From Rhodospirillaceae bacterium UBA6219 (lineage in GTDB: Bacteria; Pseudomonadota; Alphaproteobacteria; Rhodospirillales; Magnetospirillaceae), in assembly GCA_002435715.1 (NCBI GenBank), contig DISD01000087.1:1-25944 (forward strand): a DNA stretch of 25,944 nucleotides, in the 5' to 3' direction. Under the pieces are notes generated by a model. The model ran no database searches. It was not told the origin of the DNA and saw only the letters and a program-made list of their open reading frames with translations. The position numbers and the translations under genes are program-made. Of the stretch, positions 13,511 to 20,602 are shown piece by piece. Every line of letters starts with the position of its first letter. Position 1 is the stretch's first letter.

Positions 13511-13557
13511 CGAAATATTTGTCGGTGCAGGGTAACCTTTGGGTGAAAGCCAGCGAA
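13511..13557. promoter_or_regulatory. SigmaF-type promoter, with mirrored elements
   Basis: Plus strand: GTAACC (13532-13537), 16 bp, CGAA (13554-13557). As I recall, this is the GTAACC-N16-CGAA consensus described for Caulobacter sigmaF. It would start transcription about 28 bases before the thioredoxin ATG. The same -35 core (GGTAACC, 13531-13537) is also exactly 16 bp from CGAA at 13511-13514 on the other side, so the minus strand reads GGTTACC-N16-TTCG toward the sigma gene. The plus-strand promoter is well supported by position; the minus-strand one is tentative. Confidence 0.65.
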
Positions 13558-13592
13558 TTCGCGTCATCGACCTGATTGAACGGAGTTCAGCG

Positions 13593-13958
13593 ATGAAGCG
13601 TTTCCTGTTGGCCGTCGCCACCCTTTTGCCCTTGTTCGCGGCTTTGCCCGCCCAGGCCTTTGAAGTCTTCACCAAATCGGCTTTCGAAATGGCCCAGGAC
13701 AAGGGTGACAAGATTCTACTGCATGTTCATGCCCCGTGGTGCCCGACCTGCCGGGCCCAGGAACCCGGTGTCGCCTTGCTGGAAAAACAACGCCCCGAGT
13801 TGAAGGTGTTCCGCGTCGATTTCGACAGCCAGAAAGAGGTCCTGCGTCAGTTGCGGGTCACTGCGCAAAGCACCCTGATCGCCTTTGACGGCAAGGCCGA
13901 AACCGGCCGTCTGGTCGGCGTCACCGACGGCGGCGCCATCGCCGCCTTGGTCAAGTAA
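13593..13958 (+). CDS. Exported thioredoxin-family protein
   Basis: A 121-residue protein with a signal peptide (MKRFLLAVATLLPLFAALPAQA, cleavage near 22) and a thioredoxin domain carrying the redox motif WCPTC (49-53). It would act in the periplasm. The loop that normally holds the cis-proline reads TAQSTLIAF, with Ser-Thr in place of Pro, which may alter substrate binding. GGAG 7 bases before the ATG fixes the start at 13593; the frame also extends upstream to 13539. It is followed after 10 bases by ccdA, a likely electron donor across the membrane, and preceded by a sigmaF-type promoter. Confidence 0.85.
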   Translation: MKRFLLAVATLLPLFAALPAQAFEVFTKSAFEMAQDKGDKILLHVHAPWCPTCRAQEPGVALLEKQRPELKVFRVDFDSQKEVLRQLRVTAQSTLIAFDGKAETGRLVGVTDGGAIAALVK

Positions 13959-13968
13959 GGATCGTTCC

Positions 13969-14673
13969 ATGACCGTCCTGTTCGCCGCTTGGGCCGCCGG
14001 CATGCTGTCGACCTTGTCGCCTTGCGTGTTGCCGTTGATCCCGGTTTTGCTGGGATCCGCGCTTCAGGCCCATCGTCTGGGGCCGGTGGCCCTGGCCGGT
14101 GGTTTGGCCGTCTCGTTCGCGTCTTTGGGCATCGTGTTGGCTGGTGTCGGTTTCGCCATCGGTTTGGATGCGGCCATGGTGCGCAACGGCGCGGCTTTGG
14201 TCATGGGAATCTTCGGCCTGGTTCTGCTGGTGCCGGCCCTGGGGCGGGGCTTTTCCGTCCTGGTGTCGCCGCTGGCCGGCTCTGGATCATCGGTGTTGGG
14301 GCGGATTTCCGGCGAGACTTTGGCGGGCCAGTTCCTGCTGGGGCTGTTGTTGGGGGCGGTGTGGTCGCCCTGCACCGGCCCCACCCTGGGGGCGGCGGTC
14401 GGCTTGGCCGGGGCGCGCGACACGGCGTTGCAAGCCGGCGCGGTGATGGTGGTGTTCGCCTTGGGGGCGGCGACGCCCATGCTGATGCTGGCTTATGGCC
14501 TGTCGTCATGGCGCAAGTGTTTGGGGAACTGGGCCAGCCGGGCCAAGCCGGTGATGGGGGCGATCTTGCTGGCGGTGGCGGCTTTGGTGCTCAGCGGGTT
14601 GGACAAGGCGGTGGAAACCATGCTGGTCGCCGCCATGCCCGATTGGCTGGTGAGCCTGAGCGTGATGTTTTGA
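13969..14673 (+). CDS. CcdA/DsbD-type transmembrane thiol-electron carrier
   Basis: A 234-residue protein with six predicted membrane segments that passes electrons from cytoplasmic thioredoxin to periplasmic thiol proteins. The paired cysteines are in LSPCVLPLIP (Cys19, first segment) and WSPCTGPTLG (Cys133, fourth segment), the hallmark of CcdA and of the DsbD beta domain. It directly follows the exported thioredoxin-like gene, its probable partner. The joint function could be cytochrome c maturation or reductive repair of oxidised periplasmic proteins; the sigmaF-type promoter favours a stress role (inference). A hairpin follows the stop. Confidence 0.85.
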   Translation: MTVLFAAWAAGMLSTLSPCVLPLIPVLLGSALQAHRLGPVALAGGLAVSFASLGIVLAGVGFAIGLDAAMVRNGAALVMGIFGLVLLVPALGRGFSVLVSPLAGSGSSVLGRISGETLAGQFLLGLLLGAVWSPCTGPTLGAAVGLAGARDTALQAGAVMVVFALGAATPMLMLAYGLSSWRKCLGNWASRAKPVMGAILLAVAALVLSGLDKAVETMLVAAMPDWLVSLSVMF

Positions 14674-14682
14674 AAAACAATG

Positions 14683-14705
14683 GGTGGAGAGGGGTGCTCT
14701 CCACC
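14683..14705 (+). terminator. Hairpin after ccdA
   Basis: A perfect 8-bp stem GGTGGAGA / TCTCCACC with a 7-base loop, 9 bases after the ccdA stop. No clear T-run follows, so it is at best a weak intrinsic terminator. Confidence 0.45.
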
Positions 14706-14777
14706 ATGGCCTTTGCTCCACAAGATATGGTATAGGCAGCGTTTATTCGTTGCTCAAATCCATTTACCGAGAGAGTC

Positions 14778-15527
14778 ATGGCCGGTCATTCCCAGTTTAA
14801 GAACATCATGCATCGCAAGGGCGCCCAGGATGCCAAGCGCGCCAAGGTCTTCACCAAGCTGATCCGCGAATTGACGGTGGCGGCGAAAACCGGTCAGGCC
14901 GATCCGGCGATGAATCCGCGTCTGCGCGCCGCCATCCAGGCCGCGCGGGCTTCCAACATGCCGAAAGACACCATGGAACGCGCCATCAAGCGCGGCGCCG
15001 GTGGCGATGACGGCACCAATTTCGAAGAAGTGCGTTACGAAGGTTATGGCCCCGGTTCGGTGGCCATCATCGTCGAAGGCCTGACCGACAACCGCAACCG
15101 CACCGCTTCGGAAGTCCGTTCGTACTTTTCGAAGAATGGCGGCGCCATGGGTGAAACCAATTCGGTGTCGTTCATGTTCGACCGCGTCGGCGCCATCCGT
15201 TACGCCGCCGATGCCGCCGGTGCCGAAGCCATGTTCGAGGCGGCTCTGGAAGCTGGCGCCGACAACGTGGAATCGTCGGAAGACGGTCACGAGATCACCT
15301 GCGCCCCCGACGATCTCGCCGCCGTGCGGGACGCCCTGGAAGCCACTTTCGGCAGCCCGGAACATGCGCGGCTGGATTGGAATCCGCAGACCAGCGTTCC
15401 GGTGGCGGATGAAAACACCGCCAAGACCCTGCTGAAGCTGCTGGACGCCTTGGAAGACAATGACGACGTGCAGCGCGTCTTCGCCAATTTCGAAATTCCC
15501 GACGACATCATGGAAAAGCTGGGCTGA
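14778..15527 (+). CDS. yebC: YebC/PmpR-family protein
   Basis: A 249-residue cytoplasmic protein of the YebC family, described as transcription regulators and, for some members, as translation factors that relieve ribosome stalling. The N-terminus MAGHSQFKNIMHRKGAQDAKRAKVF is diagnostic, followed by NMPKDTMERAIKRGAG, YEGYGPGSVAIIVE and the GGAMGETNSVSFMF stretch. Length is typical. It is found directly before ruvC in many proteobacteria, as here. The start has GAGAG 4-8 bases upstream. A repeat element occupies the gap to ruvC. Confidence 0.95.
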   Translation: MAGHSQFKNIMHRKGAQDAKRAKVFTKLIRELTVAAKTGQADPAMNPRLRAAIQAARASNMPKDTMERAIKRGAGGDDGTNFEEVRYEGYGPGSVAIIVEGLTDNRNRTASEVRSYFSKNGGAMGETNSVSFMFDRVGAIRYAADAAGAEAMFEAALEAGADNVESSEDGHEITCAPDDLAAVRDALEATFGSPEHARLDWNPQTSVPVADENTAKTLLKLLDALEDNDDVQRVFANFEIPDDIMEKLG

Positions 15528-15533
15528 GCCATG

Positions 15534-15552
15534 CGCCCGGCGCCTGGGGGAC
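15534..15552 (+). repeat. Partial right end of the ruv intergenic repeat
   Basis: Bases CGCCCGGCGCCTGGGGGAC match the last part (15636-15654) of the full repeat just downstream, with A to G and small spacing differences. It lies between the yebC stop and copy 1, as if a second copy had been truncated or the unit is longer than 98 bp. Confidence 0.6.
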
Positions 15553-15556
15553 AAAA

Positions 15557-15654
15557 GGGAGCGAGCGAAGCGAGGGACTGGGCCACCCCGGCCCCGCGAG
15601 CTTATGCGAGCGTAAGCCAAGGGGGCGAAAGCGCCCGCCCGGCGCCTGAGGGAC
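15557..15654 (+). repeat. Structured ~98-bp intergenic repeat, copy 1 (yebC/ruvC)
   Basis: First of three related copies. It contains CGAGGGACTG, hairpin A GGGCC-ACCCC-GGCCC (15580-15594), hairpin B GCTTA-N8-TAAGC (15600-15617), hairpin C GGGCG-AAAG-CGCCC, then CCCGGCGCCTGAGGGAC. Its terminal GAGGG (15648-15652) is 6 bases before the ruvC ATG and serves as the evident Shine-Dalgarno. Confidence 0.88.
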
Positions 15655-15658
15655 TGAC

Positions 15659-16147
15659 ATGAGAGTCTTGGGGCTGGACCCAGGGTTGCGTATTACCGGT
15701 TGGGGGATGATCGAGCTGATCGACAACCGGTTGCGCTATCTTGGGGACGGCACCATCAAATCCGATAGTACGCTGTCTTTGGCCGAACGGCTGGGACAGT
15801 TGCATCGGGGGGTTCTGGCGGTGATCCAGGAATGGTCGCCGGACGGGGCGGCGGTGGAACAGACCTTCGTCAACGTCAATCCGGAAAGCACGTTGAAACT
15901 GGGCCAGGCCCGCGGCGTGGTGATGCTGGCCCCGGCCTTGGTCGGGCTGGATGTGGGGGAATACGCACCGACCCAGGTCAAGCAGGCGGTTGTCGGCACC
16001 GGGCGGGCGGCGAAGGAACAGGTGGGGATGATGGTGCGCACCTTGCTGCCGGGCTGTCTGGTCAAAAGCCCCGACGCCGCCGACGCCTTGGCGGTGGCCA
16101 TCTGTCACGCCCATCATTGCGCCACCAAGCGCCGCATCGGAGTTTAA
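15659..16147 (+). CDS. ruvC: Holliday junction resolvase RuvC
   Basis: A 162-residue endonuclease that cuts Holliday junctions in complex with RuvAB. The RNase H-like acidic residues are Asp7 (GLDPGL), Glu67 (AVEQTFVN), and Asp139 with Asp142 (SPDAADALAVAICHAHH). VNVNPESTLKLGQARGVVM and the loop GTGRAAKEQVG are also conserved. Length is normal. The start codon is 4 bases after the end of repeat copy 1. It is followed by another repeat copy, then ruvA. Confidence 0.95.
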   Translation: MRVLGLDPGLRITGWGMIELIDNRLRYLGDGTIKSDSTLSLAERLGQLHRGVLAVIQEWSPDGAAVEQTFVNVNPESTLKLGQARGVVMLAPALVGLDVGEYAPTQVKQAVVGTGRAAKEQVGMMVRTLLPGCLVKSPDAADALAVAICHAHHCATKRRIGV

Positions 16148-16155
16148 GAGATGAA

Positions 16156-16253
16156 CGGAGCGAGCGCAGCGAGGGACTGGGCCATTGAGGCCCCGTGCGC
16201 TTATGCGCACGTAAGCCAAGGGCGCATATGCGCCCGCCCGGCGCTTGAGGGGC
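16156..16253 (+). repeat. Structured ~98-bp intergenic repeat, copy 2 (ruvC/ruvA)
   Basis: Same orientation as copy 1. Hairpin A is GGGCC-ATTGA-GGCCC (16179-16193) and hairpin B GCTTA-N8-TAAGC (16199-16216). Hairpin C is a perfect palindrome GGGCGC-ATAT-GCGCCC. The ending CTTGAGGGGC provides GAGGGG (16247-16252) 8 bases before the ruvA ATG. It begins 8 bases after the ruvC stop. Confidence 0.9.
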
Positions 16254-16260
16254 AAAAACA

Positions 16261-16893
16261 ATGATCGCCAAATTGAAGGGCTTGATCGATACGTTAGGCG
16301 ACGACCATTGCATTATAGATGTTGGCGGGGTGGGGTATCTGGTGTTTTGCTCGGGCCGGACCTTGGGCAAGCTGCACATCGGCACCGCCGCCGCTTTGCA
16401 CGTGGAAACCCATGTGCGTGAAGATCACATCCATCTTTATGGTTTCGCCGAAGCTGGCGAACGCGACTGGTTCAACCTGCTGACCACGGTGCAGGGCGTG
16501 GGCGCCAAGGTGGCGCTGGCGATCCTCAGTGTCGCCGGTCCCGAACAGTTGTTGCAGACCATCGCCGCCCAGGACAAGACCATGCTGACGCGGGCTAGCG
16601 GGGTGGGGCCGAAACTGGCGGTGCGCATTCTGACCGAATTGAAGGACAAGGCCGGCAAGATGAGCTTGGGCGGTTTTGTCCCCAGTGCCGGCGCATCTGT
16701 TGCCTCGGCCCCGATTTCGGCTGCGGGCGGGCTGATGGAAGACGCCATCTCGGCCCTGGTCAATCTGGGGTACAAGCGCCTGGAAGCCTTCGATGCGGTG
16801 GGCGTGGTGGCCAAGGAATTGGGGGATGACGCCGACAGCTCGACCCTGATCCGCCATGCGTTGAAGCGTCTGGGCAAGGACCTGATGCGATGA
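16261..16893 (+). CDS. ruvA: Holliday junction branch migration protein RuvA
   Basis: A 210-residue DNA-junction-binding subunit of RuvAB. Domain I (1-65) starts MIAKLKGLIDTL and includes VGGVGYLVFC and REDHIHLYGF. Domain II has the two helix-hairpin-helix motifs TTVQGVGAKVALAIL and ASGVGPKLAVRILTELKDK. A flexible linker (about 135-155) precedes the C-terminal domain III (DAISALVNLGYKRLEAFDAV), which contacts RuvB. Its stop overlaps the ruvB start as ATGA. Confidence 0.95.
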   Translation: MIAKLKGLIDTLGDDHCIIDVGGVGYLVFCSGRTLGKLHIGTAAALHVETHVREDHIHLYGFAEAGERDWFNLLTTVQGVGAKVALAILSVAGPEQLLQTIAAQDKTMLTRASGVGPKLAVRILTELKDKAGKMSLGGFVPSAGASVASAPISAAGGLMEDAISALVNLGYKRLEAFDAVGVVAKELGDDADSSTLIRHALKRLGKDLMR

Positions 16894-17933
16894 ATGATCG
16901 CATGGTCAGCCCCGATCAAAGCTTGGGCGACGCCGATACCCATCTGCGGCCGCAGGTTCTGGGTGATTTCATCGGCCAGCAGGCGGTGCGCGAAAATCTG
17001 AAGATTTTCATCACCGCCGCCAAGGCGCGTGGCGAGGCCTTGGACCACACGCTTTTCTTTGGTCCGCCCGGTCTGGGCAAGACCACCTTGGCGCAGATCG
17101 TGTCGCGTGAACTGGGGGTGGGGTTCCGCGCCACCTCCGGTCCGGTGATCGCCAAGGCCGGCGATCTGGCGGCGCTGCTGACCAATCTGGAACCCCGTGA
17201 CGTCCTGTTCATCGACGAAATCCACCGCCTTAATCCTGCCATAGAGGAAGTGCTTTATCCTGCCATGGAGGATTTTCAGCTCGACCTGATTATCGGCGAG
17301 GGACCGGCGGCGCGGTCCGTGCGCATCGATCTGCCGCCCTTCACTTTAGTGGGGGCGACCACCCGTTCGGGCCTGTTGACCACGCCCTTGCGGGAACGTT
17401 TCGGCATTCCCTGCCGGATGAATTACTACACTGCCGAAGAACTGGAACTGATCGTTTCCCGTGGCGCCCGGGTGCTGGGCTTCGCCATTACGCCTGATGG
17501 CGCCGCCGAAGTGGCGCGCCGGTCCCGTGGCACGCCGCGTGTGGCCGGTCGCCTGCTGCGCCGGGTGCGCGATTTCGCCGCCGTCGCCGGGGCCTCGCCG
17601 GTGGATGCCCGCGTCGCCGATGCGGCGCTCAACCGTCTGGAAGTGGACCAGATCGGCCTGGATGCCATGGATCGCCGTTACCTGCGCTGTATCGCCGACA
17701 ATTATGGCGGCGGGCCGGTGGGTGTCGATACCCTGGCCGCCGCGTTGTCGGAAAGCCGCGACACTTTGGAAGAAGTGGTGGAACCCTATCTGCTGCAACA
17801 GGGACTGATCCAGCGCACGCCGCGCGGTCGCATGCTGTCGGCGGCCGGGTTCAAGCATATCGGCATCAATCCCCCGCGTGAGGTCTTGGCCCAGTTGGAT
17901 TTGCTGGCCCATCTGGGGGAGGGCGAGGAATGA
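16890..17933 (+). CDS. ruvB: Holliday junction helicase RuvB
   Basis: A 347-residue AAA+ motor of branch migration. It shows LRPQVLGDFIGQ (19-30), Walker A GPPGLGKTT (58-66), Walker B LFIDEIHRL (106-114), the sensor-1 region LVGATTRSGLLT, the arginine-bearing LRERFGI, and the C-terminal winged helix (DTLEEVVEPYLLQQGLIQRTPRGR). It is complete and of normal length. The ATGA overlap with ruvA couples translation. A third repeat copy begins 2 bases after the stop and leads into ybgC. Confidence 0.96.
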   Translation: MNDRMVSPDQSLGDADTHLRPQVLGDFIGQQAVRENLKIFITAAKARGEALDHTLFFGPPGLGKTTLAQIVSRELGVGFRATSGPVIAKAGDLAALLTNLEPRDVLFIDEIHRLNPAIEEVLYPAMEDFQLDLIIGEGPAARSVRIDLPPFTLVGATTRSGLLTTPLRERFGIPCRMNYYTAEELELIVSRGARVLGFAITPDGAAEVARRSRGTPRVAGRLLRRVRDFAAVAGASPVDARVADAALNRLEVDQIGLDAMDRRYLRCIADNYGGGPVGVDTLAAALSESRDTLEEVVEPYLLQQGLIQRTPRGRMLSAAGFKHIGINPPREVLAQLDLLAHLGEGEE

Positions 17934-17935
17934 AG

Positions 17936-18034
17936 CGGAGCGAGGCGAAGCTGAGGGACTGGGCCATTGAGGCCCCGCGAGCTTATGCGAGTGTAAGCCA
18001 AGTGAGCGAAGCGAGCGCCCGGCGTTTGAGGGGC
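17936..18034 (+). repeat. Structured ~98-bp intergenic repeat, copy 3 (ruvB/ybgC)
   Basis: Fills the whole ruvB-ybgC gap. Hairpin A is GGGCC-ATTGA-GGCCC (17961-17975) and hairpin B GCTTA-N8-TAAGC (17981-17998). The hairpin C region (AGTGAGCGAAGCGAGCGCCC) has lost good pairing. GAGGGG (18028-18033) lies 6 bases before the ybgC ATG. Confidence 0.9.
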
Positions 18035-18039
18035 ATGCA

Positions 18040-18471
18040 ATGAGCCTTCCTCAACACGTGCTGCAAATCCGTGTCTATTGGGAAGACACCGATGCCGGCG
18101 GCATCGTCTATCATTCCAATTATCTGAATTTCGCCGAACGGGCGCGCACCGAGATGGTGCGCGAACTGGGCTTGAAGCAATCGGAACTGGCGGCGGACGG
18201 CCAAGGTCATGTTTTCGCCGTGCGTCGCGCCGAAATCGACTTCCTGAAATCGGCCAAGCTGGACGATCTGCTGGCGGTGGAAACCACTGTCACCCAGGTG
18301 GCCGGGGCGTCGATGGATCTGGCCCAGACCATCAGGCGGCTTGACGACGGCGCCATTTTGGCGTGTCTGCACATCAAATTGGCCTTCATCAGTCTGGCCG
18401 ACGGGCGTCCCGCCCGCATTCCGGCCTGGATGAAGGATAAACTGCGCGATTTGGAAAGCGAGAGGCGGTAG
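18040..18471 (+). CDS. ybgC: Tol-Pal-associated acyl-CoA thioesterase YbgC
   Basis: A 143-residue hot-dog-fold thioesterase. The 4HBT-type active site motif YWEDTDAGGIVYHSNYLNFAERAR (14-37, Asp16 to Asp18 region) is complete. YbgC hydrolyses short-chain acyl-CoAs and heads the tol operon in most proteobacteria. It starts 6 bases after the repeat-supplied GAGGGG and ends 2 bases before tolQ. Because copy 3 of the repeat is the only sequence between ruvB and ybgC, the ruv and tol genes may share a transcript. Confidence 0.93.
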   Translation: MSLPQHVLQIRVYWEDTDAGGIVYHSNYLNFAERARTEMVRELGLKQSELAADGQGHVFAVRRAEIDFLKSAKLDDLLAVETTVTQVAGASMDLAQTIRRLDDGAILACLHIKLAFISLADGRPARIPAWMKDKLRDLESERR

Positions 18472-18473
18472 TC

Positions 18474-19196
18474 ATGGATCCTGTACAATCGGCCCAATTG
18501 GCCGGCTCGGTCACGCACGACATGTCCATGTTCGGGCTGTTCATGCAGGCCGACATCATCGTCAAGCTGATCATGATCGCGCTGCTGGGCGCCTCGTTCT
18601 GGTGCTGGGCCATCATCTTCGACAAGCTGATGCGTCTGCGTGCGCTTTGGCAAAAGGCTGAAAGCTTCGAGGAAACCTTCTGGTCCGGCGGTTCGTTGGA
18701 AGAATTGTACGACCGTATCGGGGCGCGGCCCATGGACCCGATGAGCGCCATTTTCGTTGCCGCCATGCGGGAATGGCGCCGGTCCGCCGCCAAAGGTCTG
18801 ACGGATAAGGAAAACGTCCGTGTCAGCCTGCCCCAGCGTATCGACCGTGTCATGCATGTGACCCTAGGTCGTGAGATGGATACCTTGGAACGCAATCTGG
18901 GTGTTCTGGCCTCGGTGGGCTCGACCGCGCCGTTCATCGGCCTGTTCGGTACCGTGTGGGGCATCATGAATTCGTTCCAGTCCATCGCCAACACCCATAA
19001 CACCTCTCTGGCCGTCGTCGCCCCGGGTATCGCCGAGGCGCTGTTCGCCACCGCGCTCGGCCTGGTCGCCGCTATTCCGGCGGTGATCGCCTATAACAAG
19101 ATTTCCAGCGACATGGACCGTTACGCCAAGCGGTTGGAAAACTTCTCGGGCGAATTCGGCGCCATCTTGTCGCGTCAGTTGGAAGAGAAGATCTGA
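18474..19196 (+). CDS. tolQ: Tol-Pal system proton channel protein TolQ
   Basis: A 240-residue inner-membrane protein of the TolQ/ExbB/MotA family, forming with TolR the proton-driven motor that energises TolA. Three membrane segments are visible: about 26-48, 137-160 (VLASVGSTAPFIGLFGTVWGIM, the conserved channel-forming segment) and about 170-195 (VAPGIAEALFATALGLVAAIPAVIAYN). A large cytoplasmic loop lies between the first two. The stop and the tolR start share one base (TGATG, 19194-19198). Confidence 0.95.
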   Translation: MDPVQSAQLAGSVTHDMSMFGLFMQADIIVKLIMIALLGASFWCWAIIFDKLMRLRALWQKAESFEETFWSGGSLEELYDRIGARPMDPMSAIFVAAMREWRRSAAKGLTDKENVRVSLPQRIDRVMHVTLGREMDTLERNLGVLASVGSTAPFIGLFGTVWGIMNSFQSIANTHNTSLAVVAPGIAEALFATALGLVAAIPAVIAYNKISSDMDRYAKRLENFSGEFGAILSRQLEEKI

Positions 19197-19654
19197 TGGG
19201 CGCCGCCGTCGGACCCCGCAAGGGCGGGCGCAGCCGTCATCGGCCGGTGTCGGACATCAACGTCACCCCCATGGTCGACGTCATGCTGGTGTTGCTGATC
19301 ATCTTCATGGTGACCGCCCCCTTGTTGACCGCCGGCGTTCAGGTGGATTTGCCCAAGACGTCCGCCGCCCCGATCAAGGGTGACGACCAGCCGCTTTCGG
19401 TCAGCATCGATGCCAAGGGCGACATCTGGATCCAGGAGACCATGGTCACCTTGGAAGAACTGGCGCCCAAGCTGCAGGCCATCACCTCGCAAAAGCCCGA
19501 TACCCGCATCTTCATCCGTGGCGACAAGGGGATCGATTACGGTCGGGTGATGGAAGTGATGGGCAATCTGGGCTCGGCCGGTTTCACCAAGGTGTCGCTG
19601 GTTACCGAGATGAAGACAGAAGCCCCGGCTTCGTCGAAGAAGGGAGGCCGTTGA
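19196..19654 (+). CDS. tolR: Tol-Pal system protein TolR
   Basis: A 152-residue ExbD/TolR-family protein. After a basic N-terminus (GPRKGGRSRHRPVSDINVTPMVDV), a single membrane segment (about 27-45) carries the proton-pathway Asp28. The periplasmic domain (DLPKTSAAPIKGDDQPLSVSI..., ...ITSQKPDTRIFIRGDKGIDYGRVMEVM) is standard. It starts inside the tolQ stop codon (TGATG), implying coupled translation, and precedes tolA by 10 bases. Confidence 0.95.
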   Translation: MGAAVGPRKGGRSRHRPVSDINVTPMVDVMLVLLIIFMVTAPLLTAGVQVDLPKTSAAPIKGDDQPLSVSIDAKGDIWIQETMVTLEELAPKLQAITSQKPDTRIFIRGDKGIDYGRVMEVMGNLGSAGFTKVSLVTEMKTEAPASSKKGGR

Positions 19655-19664
19655 CGGCCCGATC

Positions 19665-20597
19665 ATGAGCATGCGGCGCGAAAGCTTCATCTTTTCCGGT
19701 CTTGTGCATTTGGCTGTCGCTCTTCTGGCGATCTTCGGCCTGCCGCAGTTTTTCCGCGATCCGCCGCAGATCGAAACCCCCATGGTCGTCGACCTGGTTC
19801 CCATCAGCGACAAATCCAATCCGCCGCCCAAGCAAAGTCAGGCCGACCCGCAGCCCGAACCGCCGAAGCCCGAGGAAGCCAAGCCCGAGCCGCCCAAGCC
19901 CGAGCCCAAGCCGGAACCGGCCAAGCCGGTGCCACCGCCGCCGCCGCCGCCGCCCAAGCCGCCCGAGCCTGAACCGGCGCCGCTGCCCAAGCCGGAACCG
20001 AAACCGGAACCCAAGCCCGAGCCGAAGCCCGAGCCCAAACCGGAACCGAAACCGGCCGAGCAGAAATTGTCCAACATCAAGCCGCAGCCGCGCCCCAAGC
20101 AGCCGGAAAACGATGTTGATTCGTTGTTGAAGTCGGTGGACAAGAAGAAGCCGACGCCGGTCGATCCGTTGGACGATTTGCTGAAGGCCACCAACACGGC
20201 CAAGCCCAACACGCCGTCCCAGGACAAGGGCAGCCAGCCCAAGGCCCAGAACGTGCGCGGCTCGGACATGCACAACCCCAATCAGCCCATCTCGCGCACC
20301 GAGTTGGACGCTATTCGCGCCAAAGTGTCCGACCTGTGGAGAATCCCGGGAGGGGCCAAGGATGCGGACAAGTTGTTCGTGGAAATCCGCATCACCGTGC
20401 AGCCCGACGGTACGGTAATCGACGCCCAGGTGGTAAATGCTCCGCTGATGGCCGATTCGTTCTGGCAGGCTGCTGCCGATTCGGCGCGCCGCGCCGTGCG
20501 TCTGGCCAGCCCGCTGCCGATACCGCGCGACAAATATGACCAGTTCAAAGACTTTGTCATGACGTTCAACCCAAAACAGATGGTTACGGGAAGGTAA
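19665..20597 (+). CDS. tolA: Tol-Pal system protein TolA
   Basis: A 310-residue protein spanning the periplasm from the inner membrane. A single anchor covers residues 10-28 (FSGLVHLAVALLAIFGLPQFF). The middle domain (about 53-132) is rich in Pro, Lys and Glu with repeated KPEP units, unlike the long Ala/Lys-rich helix of enterobacterial TolA. The C-terminal domain (about 205-310) has the TolA/TonB-like fold: LDAIRAKVSDLWRIPGG, FVEIRITVQPDGTV, ADSARRAVRLASPLPIP. ATG at 19665 or 19671 could be used. It ends 5 bases before tolB. Confidence 0.92.
   Translation: MSMRRESFIFSGLVHLAVALLAIFGLPQFFRDPPQIETPMVVDLVPISDKSNPPPKQSQADPQPEPPKPEEAKPEPPKPEPKPEPAKPVPPPPPPPPKPPEPEPAPLPKPEPKPEPKPEPKPEPKPEPKPAEQKLSNIKPQPRPKQPENDVDSLLKSVDKKKPTPVDPLDDLLKATNTAKPNTPSQDKGSQPKAQNVRGSDMHNPNQPISRTELDAIRAKVSDLWRIPGGAKDADKLFVEIRITVQPDGTVIDAQVVNAPLMADSFWQAAADSARRAVRLASPLPIPRDKYDQFKDFVMTFNPKQMVTGR
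19858..20056 (+). repeat. Low-complexity Pro/Glu/Lys-coding tract in tolA
   Basis: Degenerate short repeats of the type AAGCCCGAGCC / AAACCGGAACC encode about 65 residues of KPEP and a run of eight to nine prolines near 19930. The tract is prone to slippage and assembly error. Confidence 0.8.
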
Positions 20598-20602
20598 TCG
20601 CC

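Noticed and set aside
15602..16261. Minus-strand open frames across the repeat copies encoding similar peptides (ARISSRGLNGPVP-like), also at 14754-15620 and 17786-18040
   Set aside because: They run antisense to yebC, ruvC and ruvB, and the similarity comes only from the shared repeat DNA. Codon use and lack of ribosome sites give no support for translation.
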